64,000 bases of DNA from Peribacillus frigoritolerans_B. GTDB lineage: Bacteria > Bacillota > Bacilli > Bacillales > DSM-1321. Numbering within the stretch: the first letter of the stretch is position 1; each line of letters opens with the position of its first letter. Under the pieces are notes generated by a model, which had not been told where the DNA came from, did no database searches, and saw nothing but the letters and a program-made list of their open reading frames with translations. Shown in pieces: positions 1-7,783 of the stretch. The stretch is taken from assembly GCF_044762665.1 (NCBI RefSeq), contig NZ_JBIWES010000001.1, positions 62,001 to 126,000 of the forward strand, given 5' to 3'. A program made the translations under genes and the position numbers.

Positions 1-89
1 GAAGGCTTTTTCTCCTTAGGCTCTTTTTGGTCAGGGTCTTTATTTAATAGTTTTTGCAGCCAGGATAATGGACCTTTGTCTTTATTCAA
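1..89 (-). CDS. spoIIIAG: Stage III sporulation protein AG, N-terminal fragment
   Basis: Partial gene running off the left edge. A TTG start at 87-89 is preceded by a GGAAGTGA-type ribosome site overlapping the spoIIIAF stop. The visible residues begin (M)NKDKGPLSWLQKLLNKD, a lysine-rich cytoplasmic N-terminus like that of SpoIIIAG. In the family a membrane segment and a ring-forming domain follow, building the mother-cell side of the feeding-tube channel; that part is outside the window. Identity rests mostly on being the next gene after spoIIIAF. Confidence 0.8.
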   Translation of the reverse strand, partial: MNKDKGPLSWLQKLLNKDPDQKEPKEKKP

Positions 90-96
90 TACTCAG

Positions 97-708
97 TCAC
101 TTCCTTTCCCCGGCGATTTCAATGATCTCTTCATCAACAGACCAACTTGTTGCCAGAAACCTTTTGACAGCATCCAGATTGGCATCATTCGAAGTGGATG
201 GACTATCTGTATTGATATCAACCTTCGCCACTGCCTCTATCTCCGAGTTTTCCTTCCCTTCTGCCTTTTCCAATGAGATGGTTATGTTCTGCAGATCATC
301 AACACCCGGTTCTTCCTCATTCTTGACCCCTACATCAATCGAACTAATCTTCATGTTATAATCCACCATCAGCTCCTCTTCCACTTCTGCCTGTAAGTCA
401 ACAGCCATTTGTTTTAAAATATATGCACCCTGGGTAGCTTGTATTTCTTTTTTCTTCATTTCTGTCAAATTTCCTAAATCTTTTTTTTTCTGATCCTCAA
501 ATTCACTGGTAGCAGCAGTGAGAATCTCATCAAAATCCTTATTGAATAATCCCAATATAGGAGTGATGATGATTGCAATCAGTAAAAGCCCGATAACCAT
601 TTTGGCATACTTCTGTAAAGCTGAATTCGGCAGAAGCATATCGATCACAGTAGCCAGCAATACAAATATGATGATGTTGGATACCCAGCCAGCTAAAAAA
701 CTCACCAA
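97..708 (-). CDS. spoIIIAF: Stage III sporulation protein AF
   Basis: 203 aa, close to the roughly 206 aa of the B. subtilis protein. Two hydrophobic segments lie at about residues 8-27 and 35-54 (FLAGWVSNIIIFVLLATVID and the VIGLLLIAIIITPILGLF stretch). A charged soluble domain follows, of the ring-building type predicted for SpoIIIAF in the A-Q channel between mother cell and forespore. It is the sixth gene of the spoIIIA operon, 13 bp after spoIIIAE and with its stop in the ribosome site of spoIIIAG. In the family, expression is in the mother cell during engulfment. Confidence 0.93.
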   Translation of the reverse strand: MVSFLAGWVSNIIIFVLLATVIDMLLPNSALQKYAKMVIGLLLIAIIITPILGLFNKDFDEILTAATSEFEDQKKKDLGNLTEMKKKEIQATQGAYILKQMAVDLQAEVEEELMVDYNMKISSIDVGVKNEEEPGVDDLQNITISLEKAEGKENSEIEAVAKVDINTDSPSTSNDANLDAVKRFLATSWSVDEEIIEIAGERK

Positions 709-721
709 TCCCCCCTCCTTT

Positions 722-1930
722 CTAGCGAACCATCAGGGTAATGTTTCCAGAGGCGATAATTACCGTGATACTTAAAAAAAACATGAGTGAGACAATGGCC
801 AATGCAGCGAAAATATAAATCATGCTTTTACTTATAATGTCAAGGCATTTTATTACAGGTCCCCCGCCCAGCGGCTGCAAAAGACTCGCTGCCAATTTAT
901 AGACAAAAGAAATCATCAAGATTTTAATTGCAGGAAATGTGGTAATGAGCAAGAGAATGATGACGCCTGACAAGCCCACTGTATTTTTCAACAGGACGGA
1001 GGCACTAATGACCGTATCCGTTGCATCGGTAAACATGCGCCCTATTACCGGTATAAAGTTACCTGTCACGAATTTGGCTGTCCTGATCGTCACTCCGTCG
1101 GCTACAGCTGAGGATGCTCCCTGAACGGAGATCACACCAAGGAATATGGTCATGAATGCTCCAAGGATCCCGATGGCAAAATTACGGAGAAGTTGTGCCA
1201 TCTGAGTCACTTTGTAATGATCGGTCAACGTGCTGACTATGCTTAAAATCGCTGCAAAGAATAATAACGGAAGGACGACAAACTGTATCAAGATACCGCT
1301 TGTATTCATCAAAAACATCAATACCGGATGAAAGAAGGCTGCCGATACAAGTCCGCCTGAAGCAGCTATCAATGCCAAGAGTAAAGGGATGAGCGCCATT
1401 AAAAAGGAAATCATCAAATCTATCGTATCTTTTGTATATTCAATCGCTACATGAAAACTGTTAAGTGCCAAAATGATCAGCACCATATAAACGATTGCAT
1501 ATGCGACCTTACTTACGGAGCTTTGCTCGAAGGCATTTTGCAAAGACTGTAGGAACATGCTGAAAACGGTTAATAAAATGAGTGATCCCAGCAGCTTTCC
1601 ATTCACGAGCAGTTCATGAAAAATGAATTTTGTCATTCCCTTTATCCATTCATCAAAGGAAAATTTCTTATCGCCGCTTACAAAATCCATGAAGCTCCCT
1701 TTCTGGCTTTCCGGTAAGAACCCTCCATACTCCGTAACGATGTCATCCCAATATTGTTTGAGCTCATCGACGCCCAGCCTTTCTATTTGGGCTTGTACCA
1801 GTTCGGACTGCATGATCGGCTCTTGATCGATTTCACCATTTTCTGGATTTTCGGCAGCTTGTCCAATAGATGCATGCAAAAAAAAGAGTAAAAAGAATAG
1901 TATGGATAAGTAAGGCATCCGCTGCTTCAT
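722..1930 (-). CDS. spoIIIAE: Stage III sporulation protein AE
   Basis: 402 aa polytopic membrane protein of the SpoIIIA-SpoIIQ channel. It starts with a cleavable-looking signal sequence (MKQRMPYLSILFFLLFFLHASIGQA), then an acidic extracytoplasmic stretch to about residue 90, then six to seven hydrophobic helices from about 105 to the C-terminus. The helices include the small-residue-rich LIPLLLALIAASGGLVSAAF and the glycine pair LLQPLGGGP typical of the family. Length matches the B. subtilis protein (about 399 aa). In the family it is needed for forespore sigma-G activity. Confidence 0.95.
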   Translation of the reverse strand: MKQRMPYLSILFFLLFFLHASIGQAAENPENGEIDQEPIMQSELVQAQIERLGVDELKQYWDDIVTEYGGFLPESQKGSFMDFVSGDKKFSFDEWIKGMTKFIFHELLVNGKLLGSLILLTVFSMFLQSLQNAFEQSSVSKVAYAIVYMVLIILALNSFHVAIEYTKDTIDLMISFLMALIPLLLALIAASGGLVSAAFFHPVLMFLMNTSGILIQFVVLPLLFFAAILSIVSTLTDHYKVTQMAQLLRNFAIGILGAFMTIFLGVISVQGASSAVADGVTIRTAKFVTGNFIPVIGRMFTDATDTVISASVLLKNTVGLSGVIILLLITTFPAIKILMISFVYKLAASLLQPLGGGPVIKCLDIISKSMIYIFAALAIVSLMFFLSITVIIASGNITLMVR

Positions 1931-1963
1931 ACATTCACCTCATTGACTAGTAGGAGTAATCCA

Positions 1964-2353
1964 TTAACTTGGGAGCATCTGTAAAATCGTTTCGATAATG
2001 ACCGTCAAAATCGGAATCGCCATGGCAAGAATCAAGATTTTTCCGCTCAATTCTATTTTGGAAGCGAGCGAACCTTGCCCGGCATCTTTTGTAATTTGAG
2101 AAGCGAATTCTGCAATATAGGCAATTCCGATTATTTTTAAAATGGTTTCTAGATACACGGTATTTACATTCGCATTAACTGCTATTTTTTCTAACATTAA
2201 AATGATTTCGTATATTTTGTCAGCTAAAAAAAGAAAAATGGAGCATCCTACAAAAACGACGAGCAGGAATGCGAAATTTGGTTTTTGCTCTTTGACGATC
2301 AGTGCCAAAAAGGTGGCAACTAGGGCAATGGCCACGATTTTTATGATTTCAAT
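1964..2353 (-). CDS. spoIIIAD: Stage III sporulation protein AD, probable ATT start
   Basis: Small membrane protein of the spoIIIA channel with helices near residues 8-22, 29-45 and at the C-terminus; the NANVNTVYLETILKIIGIAYIAEF core is highly typical. The first ATG/GTG/TTG in frame (GTG at 2335) would lack a ribosome site and cut the N-terminus that aligns with B. subtilis SpoIIIAD. An ATT at 2353 sits 7 nt after GGGAGGG and adds (M)EIIKI, giving 129 aa against about 133. I therefore place the start at ATT; the GTG at 2335 (123 aa) is the conventional alternative. It lies 14 bp after spoIIIAC. Confidence 0.88.
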   Translation of the reverse strand: MEIIKIVAIALVATFLALIVKEQKPNFAFLLVVFVGCSIFLFLADKIYEIILMLEKIAVNANVNTVYLETILKIIGIAYIAEFASQITKDAGQGSLASKIELSGKILILAMAIPILTVIIETILQMLPS

Positions 2354-2367
2354 CGCGAATCCCTCCC

Positions 2368-2571
2368 TTACTGAAATAGAAATACAGATTTAATTTTTTG
2401 AAATAAATCCTCTACTACAGAAGCAACCATGAATAAAATATAGATAAATCCGAAAAGTGTCACCCACTGGGCATATTCTTTCTTCCCAACCTGATCGAGT
2501 ATCGTGTGAAGAAATGCCACAACAAGCCCCACACCCGCAATTTTAAATATGATGTCAACATCAATGCCCAT
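2368..2571 (-). CDS. spoIIIAC: Stage III sporulation protein AC
   Basis: 67 aa, two-helix membrane protein (about residues 6-22 and 35-52) with the conserved HTILDQVGKKEYAQWVTLFGF centre. An upstream in-frame start (2586) exists, but GGGAGG lies 7 nt before the ATG at 2571, and that start gives the family's usual 67-68 aa. SpoIIIAC and AD resemble small membrane subunits of flagellar/type III export machines, and in the family act in the engulfment channel. Confidence 0.93.
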   Translation of the reverse strand: MGIDVDIIFKIAGVGLVVAFLHTILDQVGKKEYAQWVTLFGFIYILFMVASVVEDLFQKIKSVFLFQ

Positions 2572-2592
2572 TTTCATTCCTCCCACATATTC

Positions 2593-3108
2593 CTACATCA
2601 GCAAGATGATCAATAATAGCCCTGATAAAAAACCAAGACTTTTCATCATTTTTTCATATTTTCCCTGACGGTCGAGTGCATCGGTTTCTTCCCGTTCCAA
2701 GTGTGCCATCGTTAGCATGATTTGCTTTTGCTGATGATATTTATCGCTTTTTCCAAGCGTCTCCCCAAACTGTGAAAGAATCTCGAATTCCCCCTGTTTT
2801 AAAGCAAGGGATTGCCATATTTTCTTCAAACTATCATCCCATGCTTCTTTGACGGTGGTTTCACCTGACTCGAGTCGATTTGCAAATGTATCGAAAAAGC
2901 TGGACAAAGGTTTGGCCATCTGTTTAGAAAGTTTCCTTGCCGCTTCTTTCAAAGGTGTATGACCGAACATGATTTCAGCTTCAAGTGATTGCATGGCGAC
3001 TTTCAGCTGTCTCAGTTGACGAGGCCTCATACTTAATTTTTTCGCTGCTTCAAAACCTGCCCATGTCGTTGCAATCATAATTATCGCTGCCCCTATTAAC
3101 TTAAACAT
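2593..3108 (-). CDS. spoIIIAB: Stage III sporulation protein AB
   Basis: 171 aa. An N-terminal membrane anchor (MFKLIGAAIIMIATTWAGFEAA) is followed by a helical soluble region with the SMRPRQLRQLKVAMQSLEAEI motif, and a C-terminal helix (GFLSGLLLIILLM). This is the layout of SpoIIIAB, which resembles type II secretion GspF-like proteins. The start overlaps the spoIIIAA stop by 8 bp, so translation is probably coupled. Confidence 0.94.
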   Translation of the reverse strand: MFKLIGAAIIMIATTWAGFEAAKKLSMRPRQLRQLKVAMQSLEAEIMFGHTPLKEAARKLSKQMAKPLSSFFDTFANRLESGETTVKEAWDDSLKKIWQSLALKQGEFEILSQFGETLGKSDKYHQQKQIMLTMAHLEREETDALDRQGKYEKMMKSLGFLSGLLLIILLM

Positions 3109-4033
3109 GCGGGTTCACACTTTCTCCCAAGAAAACGGGAACCCCCGCTGCATCAAGGACTTTGTAGCTCCTCCTACCGGATTTACTTCTCTGTAATTCA
3201 ATAAAACGTTCAAAGATGTTTTGCTTTAATATTTCGGCGATAAAAGGTCGCTTCTTGATTTCATCAAGTGTATGGCCATGCGTGGTTATCATGAGTTTAA
3301 TACCTGCGTTCACGGCTTCCAGCACAGCCTGCGTATCCGCTGCGCGGCCTATTTCATCCACGATCAATACATCCGGAGACATCGAACGGATCATCATCAT
3401 CATCCCTTCCGCTTTAGGACATCCATCAAGCACATCAACCCTTGTTCCAAATTCGAGCTGCGGCACTCCATGTACACATCCGGCAATTTCTGAACGCTCG
3501 TCCACTATCCCCACCTTTTGAGGGGTAATGCCGCGTTTTTCATTACCACTGGATATCATTCTTGCAATATCACGTAATATGGTCGTTTTTCCCGTTTGCG
3601 GAGCACCGATCAACATTGTATGCTGCCATTCCCCGTCATATAAATATGAAGTGAGAGGTTCAGCTGCACCTATTTTTTCACGTGCAACCCGAATATTGAA
3701 CGAGGAAATATCCCTGATCGCTTTGACCGACCCATTTTCCAGAATCACCTTGCCAGCAAGACCCACCCGATGTCCGCCCGCTATGGTTATATATCCTCGC
3801 TTTAATTCTTCCTCAAGTGTATATAACGAAAATTGACCTATCTGATTCAATAATTGATCTGCATCCGAATGGGTCACTTCATAGGAAAAGAAGTATGGTT
3901 CCCCTCCTACAATGACCTCAAGCGGCCTTCCAACTCGAATTCGCAGCTCTTCCATCTTTTCGATCATCATCGGTGTCATACCCCGGAGTTGCTCGTATAA
4001 TCTTTTCGGTAAAAAAGAAAGAATCGTTTCCAT
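3101..4033 (-). CDS. spoIIIAA: Stage III sporulation protein AA, secretion-type ATPase
   Basis: 310 aa, first gene of the operon. It is a VirB11/GspE-like ATPase: Walker A GAPQTGKTT at about residues 143-151, Walker B DVLIVDEIGR at about 222-231, and a downstream ITTHGHTLDEI motif. The protein has no membrane segment and is expected to power the SpoIIIA-SpoIIQ channel from the mother-cell side. The ATG at 4033 has AGGAGG 9-14 nt upstream. In the family the operon is transcribed by sigma-E; I could not place a convincing sigma-E promoter (see rejected items). Confidence 0.96.
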   Translation of the reverse strand: METILSFLPKRLYEQLRGMTPMMIEKMEELRIRVGRPLEVIVGGEPYFFSYEVTHSDADQLLNQIGQFSLYTLEEELKRGYITIAGGHRVGLAGKVILENGSVKAIRDISSFNIRVAREKIGAAEPLTSYLYDGEWQHTMLIGAPQTGKTTILRDIARMISSGNEKRGITPQKVGIVDERSEIAGCVHGVPQLEFGTRVDVLDGCPKAEGMMMMIRSMSPDVLIVDEIGRAADTQAVLEAVNAGIKLMITTHGHTLDEIKKRPFIAEILKQNIFERFIELQRSKSGRRSYKVLDAAGVPVFLGESVNPHV

Positions 4034-4165
4034 TTTGACAATCCTCCTGTATACACCACTTTCAATAAAATATATGCCGACAAGCCCATAAAGATGACAG
4101 GCTATTAAAGAAACAGACTTATTATTGGTTTTTTATATCTTCCTTGATCAAAAAAACCAAAAAAA

Positions 4166-4187
4166 GACCGAGAAATTAATCTCGGTC
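4166..4187 (-). terminator. efp terminator hairpin, distal copy with T-tract
   Basis: Perfect hairpin with arms GACCGAGA / TCTCGGTC around AATTAA. Read on the minus strand it is followed directly by TTTTTTT, so this copy is a complete intrinsic terminator. It is now about 560 bp beyond the efp stop, because an IS1182 remnant and a second copy of the hairpin (4719-4740) lie in between. Confidence 0.8.
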
Positions 4188-4718
4188 TACAATCCTTTTA
4201 TTTAAGAAAAGTTGCAGTTGATTTCAGAAATCCAGTGAGGGTTCCACTCCAGGCACTCGCTTTCCGCGCAGGAATCTCGCACACCCGCTCCAATCAACTT
4301 TGTTTTAACTTTTAGATAGAACCCTTTTGCCTAAAGTCTTTATTGTTTTAAATTAGAATTATTAAAAATTGAGGTGATAAGGATCCTTTTTAAACATGAT
4401 TCTATTCAGCGAGATCAGCTTGAAATGATTACTTTAGACCACTGGTGTGGCTAGCTTGTAAAATGAAGATTTAAAATACGCAACAACAAATAAAGAGGGC
4501 TATCGTGTGTACAAATCATCCAAATCCATTTGTGCGACTCGTTCTTTTTTATGACAGTGTACAGAAAGTAAATGGCCATCAGAAAGTGGTGACACTCCAT
4601 ATTTGGCAAGAATATATGGAAGAAGCAGATCATCTGGGTCATCCGAAGTCTAATCCAATAAAAAATCAAAAAGGTTTCGGAATGAGACCATCCCGAAACC
4701 TTTTTGTCTACAATTCGT
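4188..4718 (+). mobile_element. Decayed IS1182-family copy inserted in the efp terminator
   Basis: A 531-bp stretch between two copies of the efp terminator hairpin. Fragments of an IS1182 transposase can be read on the plus strand. Around 4400-4440 the residues NSIQRDQL-like match the start of the second copy at 9361. Around 4470-4660 the frames KYATTNKEGYR and HQKVVTLHIWQEYMEEADHL are typical of the family's C-terminal part. Most of the gene between these is deleted. Near the right end, a hairpin GGTTTCGG/CCGAAACC (4669-4704) followed by TTTTTGTCTAC matches the right end of the other copy (10465-10506). A small palindromic repeat is nested at 4216-4299. Confidence 0.75.
4216..4299. repeat. 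Small intergenic repeat or MITE-like element
   Basis: About 84 bp bounded by inverted AGTTGATT and AATCAACT, with a GC-richer core (CACTCGCTTTCCGCG) unlike the AT-rich surroundings. It resembles dispersed CTCGCTTTCCGCG-type intergenic repeats that I associate with Bacillaceae genomes. It has no coding capacity. Only one copy is in the window, so its repetitive nature is recalled knowledge, not seen here. Confidence 0.45.
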
Positions 4719-4740
4719 GACCGAGAAATTAATCTCGGCC
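4719..4740 (-). terminator. efp terminator hairpin, proximal copy without T-tract
   Basis: Second copy of the 22-bp hairpin at 4166-4187 (21 of 22 bases alike), lying 9 bp after the efp stop. On the minus strand it runs into ACGAATTGTAGAC, the IS1182 end, not a run of T. It is best read as the target-site duplication left when the IS inserted into the terminator. Confidence 0.75.
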
Positions 4741-4749
4741 TTCTTTCAT

Positions 4750-5307
4750 TTATGCACGTGATACGTAAGAACCTTCACTTGTATTGATCAATAGTTTATC
4801 ACCTTGGTTGATGAAGAATGGAACTTGAACCGAAAGGCCCGTCTCAAGTACGGCTGTTTTCGTGCCGCCTGAAGATGTATCGCCTTTAATCCCCGGCTCA
4901 GTCTCCGCCACTTCAAGTTCCACTGTGTTTGGAAGCTCGACACCAAGTGTTTCCGCTTGGAAAGTCATGATATGTACTTCCATATTTTCCTTAAGGAACT
5001 TAAGTTCACGTTCAATGCTTGAAGCCGGCAGCTCGATTTGGTCATACGTTTCGTTATCCATGAATACATGGCTATCTCCACTTGCATAAAGATACTGCAT
5101 TTTGCGGTTTTCGATATGTGCTTTAGCAACTTTTTCACCAGCACGGAATGTTTTCTCTTGGATTGAACCCGTACGAAGGTTACGAAGTTTAGAACGTACA
5201 AAAGCTGCACCTTTACCAGGTTTAACGTGTTGGAACTCGATAACCTGCCAAATTCCATTATCTACTTCAATCGTAACACCCGTGCGAAAATCGTTTACAG
5301 AAATCAT
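4750..5307 (-). CDS. efp: Elongation factor P
   Basis: 185 aa, full family length. Three-domain OB-rich protein: KOW-like domain I with the modification loop PGKGAAF at residues 30-36 (Lys32, the residue modified with 5-aminopentanol in B. subtilis), then EF-P domain II and C-terminal domain III ending EGSYVSRA. EF-P rescues ribosomes stalled at polyproline stretches. The gene is 26 bp downstream of papA/yqhT and is probably co-transcribed with it. Confidence 0.97.
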   Translation of the reverse strand: MISVNDFRTGVTIEVDNGIWQVIEFQHVKPGKGAAFVRSKLRNLRTGSIQEKTFRAGEKVAKAHIENRKMQYLYASGDSHVFMDNETYDQIELPASSIERELKFLKENMEVHIMTFQAETLGVELPNTVELEVAETEPGIKGDTSSGGTKTAVLETGLSVQVPFFINQGDKLLINTSEGSYVSRA

Positions 5308-5333
5308 AAAATTGTCCTCCTACATGTACATGT

Positions 5334-6395
5334 TTACAGAATGATTAACTCTTTAGTTGAATGAGTAAGTGCTTCGTTACCGTCAATTGTAACGATCGTA
5401 TCATCTTCAATCCGCACTCCGCCTACCCCCGGTAAATAAATGCCCGGTTCAACGGTAACGGCCATACCTGGTTCTAAAATGATATCAGACCTAAAGGATA
5501 ATGCTGGACCTTCATGAACTTCAAGACCGATTCCATGTCCGGTCGAATGTCCAAAATACTGCCCATATCCTTTTTCTTCAATTAGATTACGAGTTAGTGC
5601 ATCCGCTTCCCTGCCAGTCATACCGGGTTTGATCCCAGCCATTCCTCTCAGTTGAGCTTCTAAAACAATGTCATAAATATTAATAAGTTCTTCACTTGGC
5701 TTGCCAACCGCTAATGTCCGAGTGATGTCAGACACATACCCATTATAATATGCCCCGTAATCCAATGTGACAAAATCGCCTTTTTCGATGATTTTATCCG
5801 TAGCCACTCCATGCGGAAGTGCGGACCTTATGCCTGATGCTACAATAATATCGAAGGAAGAAGAAGTTGCCCCTTGTTTCCTCATAAAGAATTCAAGTTC
5901 ATTGGATACATCCAGTTCCGAGATCCCTGGACGCAGGAAATCGAGAATATGTGTAAACGCAGCATCAGCAATAGCAGCCGCTTCCTTTAATATCTTAATC
6001 TCTGATGAAGTCTTTATCAAGCGTAAATTCTCAATAACCCCCGACACCGGCAAAAGTTGACCATCAATGGCCGCTTCATATGCTTTATATGTAGCATAAG
6101 TCAGGTGCTCTTGCTCAAAGCCCAGCTTGCCGATATTCATCGCTTTAGCCTGCTTGCCGACTTCTTCGCTGATGGTTCCTTTGTGTTGAACGATTTCATA
6201 GTCCGGTGCCTGCTTGCCCGCTTGTTCCACGTATCTGAAATCAGTGATGAATTTAGCTTCTTTTTGGGAAATAAGGACAACGCCTGCACTTCCCGTGAAG
6301 TTGGTCATGTATCGGCGGTTATATGTACTGGTGATCAATAAACCATCAATGCCCACCTTTTCCATTGAGGCTCTTAAGCGCATTAGTTTATCCAT
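5334..6395 (-). CDS. papA: Xaa-Pro aminopeptidase (M24B family)
   Basis: 353 aa, YqhT/PapA type. The N-terminal creatinase-like domain spans about 1-125 and the pita-bread M24 metallopeptidase domain about 135-350. Metal-binding residues are visible: Asp in VTLDYGAYYNGYVSDITRT, His in GHSTGHGIGLEVHEGP, Glu in VTVEPGIYL and Glu in GVRIEDDTIV. In the family it removes N-terminal residues preceding proline in the cytoplasm. The ATG abuts the aroQ stop, placing it in the aroQ-papA-efp transcription unit. Confidence 0.95.
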   Translation of the reverse strand: MDKLMRLRASMEKVGIDGLLITSTYNRRYMTNFTGSAGVVLISQKEAKFITDFRYVEQAGKQAPDYEIVQHKGTISEEVGKQAKAMNIGKLGFEQEHLTYATYKAYEAAIDGQLLPVSGVIENLRLIKTSSEIKILKEAAAIADAAFTHILDFLRPGISELDVSNELEFFMRKQGATSSSFDIIVASGIRSALPHGVATDKIIEKGDFVTLDYGAYYNGYVSDITRTLAVGKPSEELINIYDIVLEAQLRGMAGIKPGMTGREADALTRNLIEEKGYGQYFGHSTGHGIGLEVHEGPALSFRSDIILEPGMAVTVEPGIYLPGVGGVRIEDDTIVTIDGNEALTHSTKELIIL

Positions 6396-6842
6396 TTAAT
6401 TTCTCCCCTTTGCAATCTTTGTGATCGCCTGCAACGCCAATTCATATCCGTGTATCCCCAAGCCGACAATCTGTCCCGCCGATACCGCTGCGGTCACTGA
6501 TTCATGCCGAAAGCTTTCACGGGCATGGATGTTCGAAATATGCACTTCCACCACTGGAACATCGATTCCGGCTATTGCATCACGAATCGCATAGCTATAA
6601 TGAGTAAAAGCTCCAGGATTAATGATAATCCCGTCGATCCCATGATCCTCTGACCAATGGAGCTTGTCGATAATCGCTCCTTCATGGTTAGTTTGAAAAG
6701 AGGTTAATTCCACATTTAACCCTTGAGCTTGCTGCATTAATTGCGCTTCCACATCCGCAAGCGTCGAGGATCCATAATGCGCAGGTTCCCGCTTCCCCAA
6801 GCGATTTAAATTCGGACCATTGATTAGTAAGATTTTTGTCAT
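6396..6842 (-). CDS. aroQ: 3-dehydroquinate dehydratase, type II
   Basis: 148 aa from the ATG at 6842, equal to the B. subtilis protein. Two upstream starts (6860, 6845) exist; AGGTG 7 nt before 6842 and the MTKILLINGPNLNRLG beginning favour 6842. Type II dehydroquinase signatures: NGPNLNRLGKREPAHYG with the catalytic Tyr, INPGAFTHYSYAIRDAI, and EVHISNIHARESFRH with the catalytic His. It carries out the third step of the shikimate pathway. It is first of the aroQ-papA-efp run. Confidence 0.95.
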   Translation of the reverse strand: MTKILLINGPNLNRLGKREPAHYGSSTLADVEAQLMQQAQGLNVELTSFQTNHEGAIIDKLHWSEDHGIDGIIINPGAFTHYSYAIRDAIAGIDVPVVEVHISNIHARESFRHESVTAAVSAGQIVGLGIHGYELALQAITKIAKGRN

Positions 6843-6936
6843 CATCAAACACCTGCTCATGTTAAAAGAATGCTTTCCATGAACATTCTATCATAATTAC
6901 AAATTGTCTTACTACTTTTTTACAACCAAGTAGCAA

Positions 6937-7449
6937 TCAGCTTTCCGATTGCTTTTCGGCCTTGTTTTTTTGACGTATATATTCCTGATGATCGTATGAT
7001 ATGGAAAACCCTACAAAAAGACCGTATATAATAAAAATGCATACACTTGTCATAACCGTATTTGCGGACATTTTAGTAAAGGTTGGCAAATCGATGAACA
7101 TCGGTTTCAGGACAAATACCAGCAAAGCCCAGCAAACCACTCCCAAAAAAATACCCGGAAAAATACCCTTCATCCTTTTAAAAAGACTATAGTATATGAA
7201 AGCGATCCCCACGGATAGAATTCCGAATACAATCATGGTCATTACCGTACCGAGCCAATGATCGATCCAGGTCATATTGGACCACGAAGTTAGTATGAAT
7301 TTTGGGCTAAAATCCATAAAGTTAACATAATGGGCAAAGATTCCGATAAAACTGGCTAAAGCCCCCCCTACAAAACCGACAGCAAGTACATTGTAGATTA
7401 ACATGCTTTGATATTCCTGTTGAATTTGTCCATTTTCATTAGAAGACAT
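6937..7449 (-). CDS. yqhR: YqhR-family membrane protein
   Basis: 170 aa integral membrane protein with four hydrophobic helices at about residues 16-40, 60-85, 88-115 and 125-150, and a charged C-terminus ending KAEKQSES. The ATG at 7449 is chosen over an upstream GTG because GGAGG is 8 nt ahead of it. It matches YqhR by position between aroQ and yqhQ and by topology. The function is unknown. Confidence 0.85.
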   Translation of the reverse strand: MSSNENGQIQQEYQSMLIYNVLAVGFVGGALASFIGIFAHYVNFMDFSPKFILTSWSNMTWIDHWLGTVMTMIVFGILSVGIAFIYYSLFKRMKGIFPGIFLGVVCWALLVFVLKPMFIDLPTFTKMSANTVMTSVCIFIIYGLFVGFSISYDHQEYIRQKNKAEKQSES

Positions 7450-7783
7450 ATCAAACACCTCCGCTACGTAGTATGCCCTTTGTTAAATAGAACTATTTTT
7501 TTTATTGTTAGGGAGGAGAATCACTAGAGGTTTTTTGAATTATTCTGTATGATTAAATCATAAATAATCTGCTTTTTTCAGAGGAAAATACCCATCCTCT
7601 GTTGAAATTTATAATGTACACAGGATAATACGTTCCTGTAGTTCAACATTCATAAAGTAATTGCAGGGGTATTGCTTCCATTCTATATTGGAGGACCGCC
7701 TTTTAAACCCTTGTGATGCTTGATAATACACATGTTAGCACCCTTGAGAGAGCTACGTGAATAACTATTAGGTTGGTGTAGAA
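7450..7783. other. Intergenic region between yqhR and yqhQ
   Basis: 334 bp between divergently transcribed genes, so both promoters should lie here. A hairpin CAGAGGA/TCCTCTG is seen at 7578-7600 without a T-tract. I see no coding potential and no recognisable regulatory RNA. Confidence 0.5.

Noticed and set aside
4047..4076. Sigma-E like promoter (-35 CATATATT, -10 GTATACAG, 14-bp spacer) before spoIIIAA
   Set aside because: The -10 overlaps the ribosome-binding site, so a transcript would start after it. The spacing matches the consensus but the position cannot work for spoIIIAA.
4216..4299. CRISPR-like or structured RNA interpretation of the palindromic repeat
   Set aside because: A single unit with 8-bp terminal inverted repeats and no spacers. 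A small intergenic repeat is simpler.
4451..4720. Small ORFs on both strands in the efp-spoIIIAA interval
   Set aside because: They are read-throughs of decayed IS1182 transposase sequence and its terminal hairpin.
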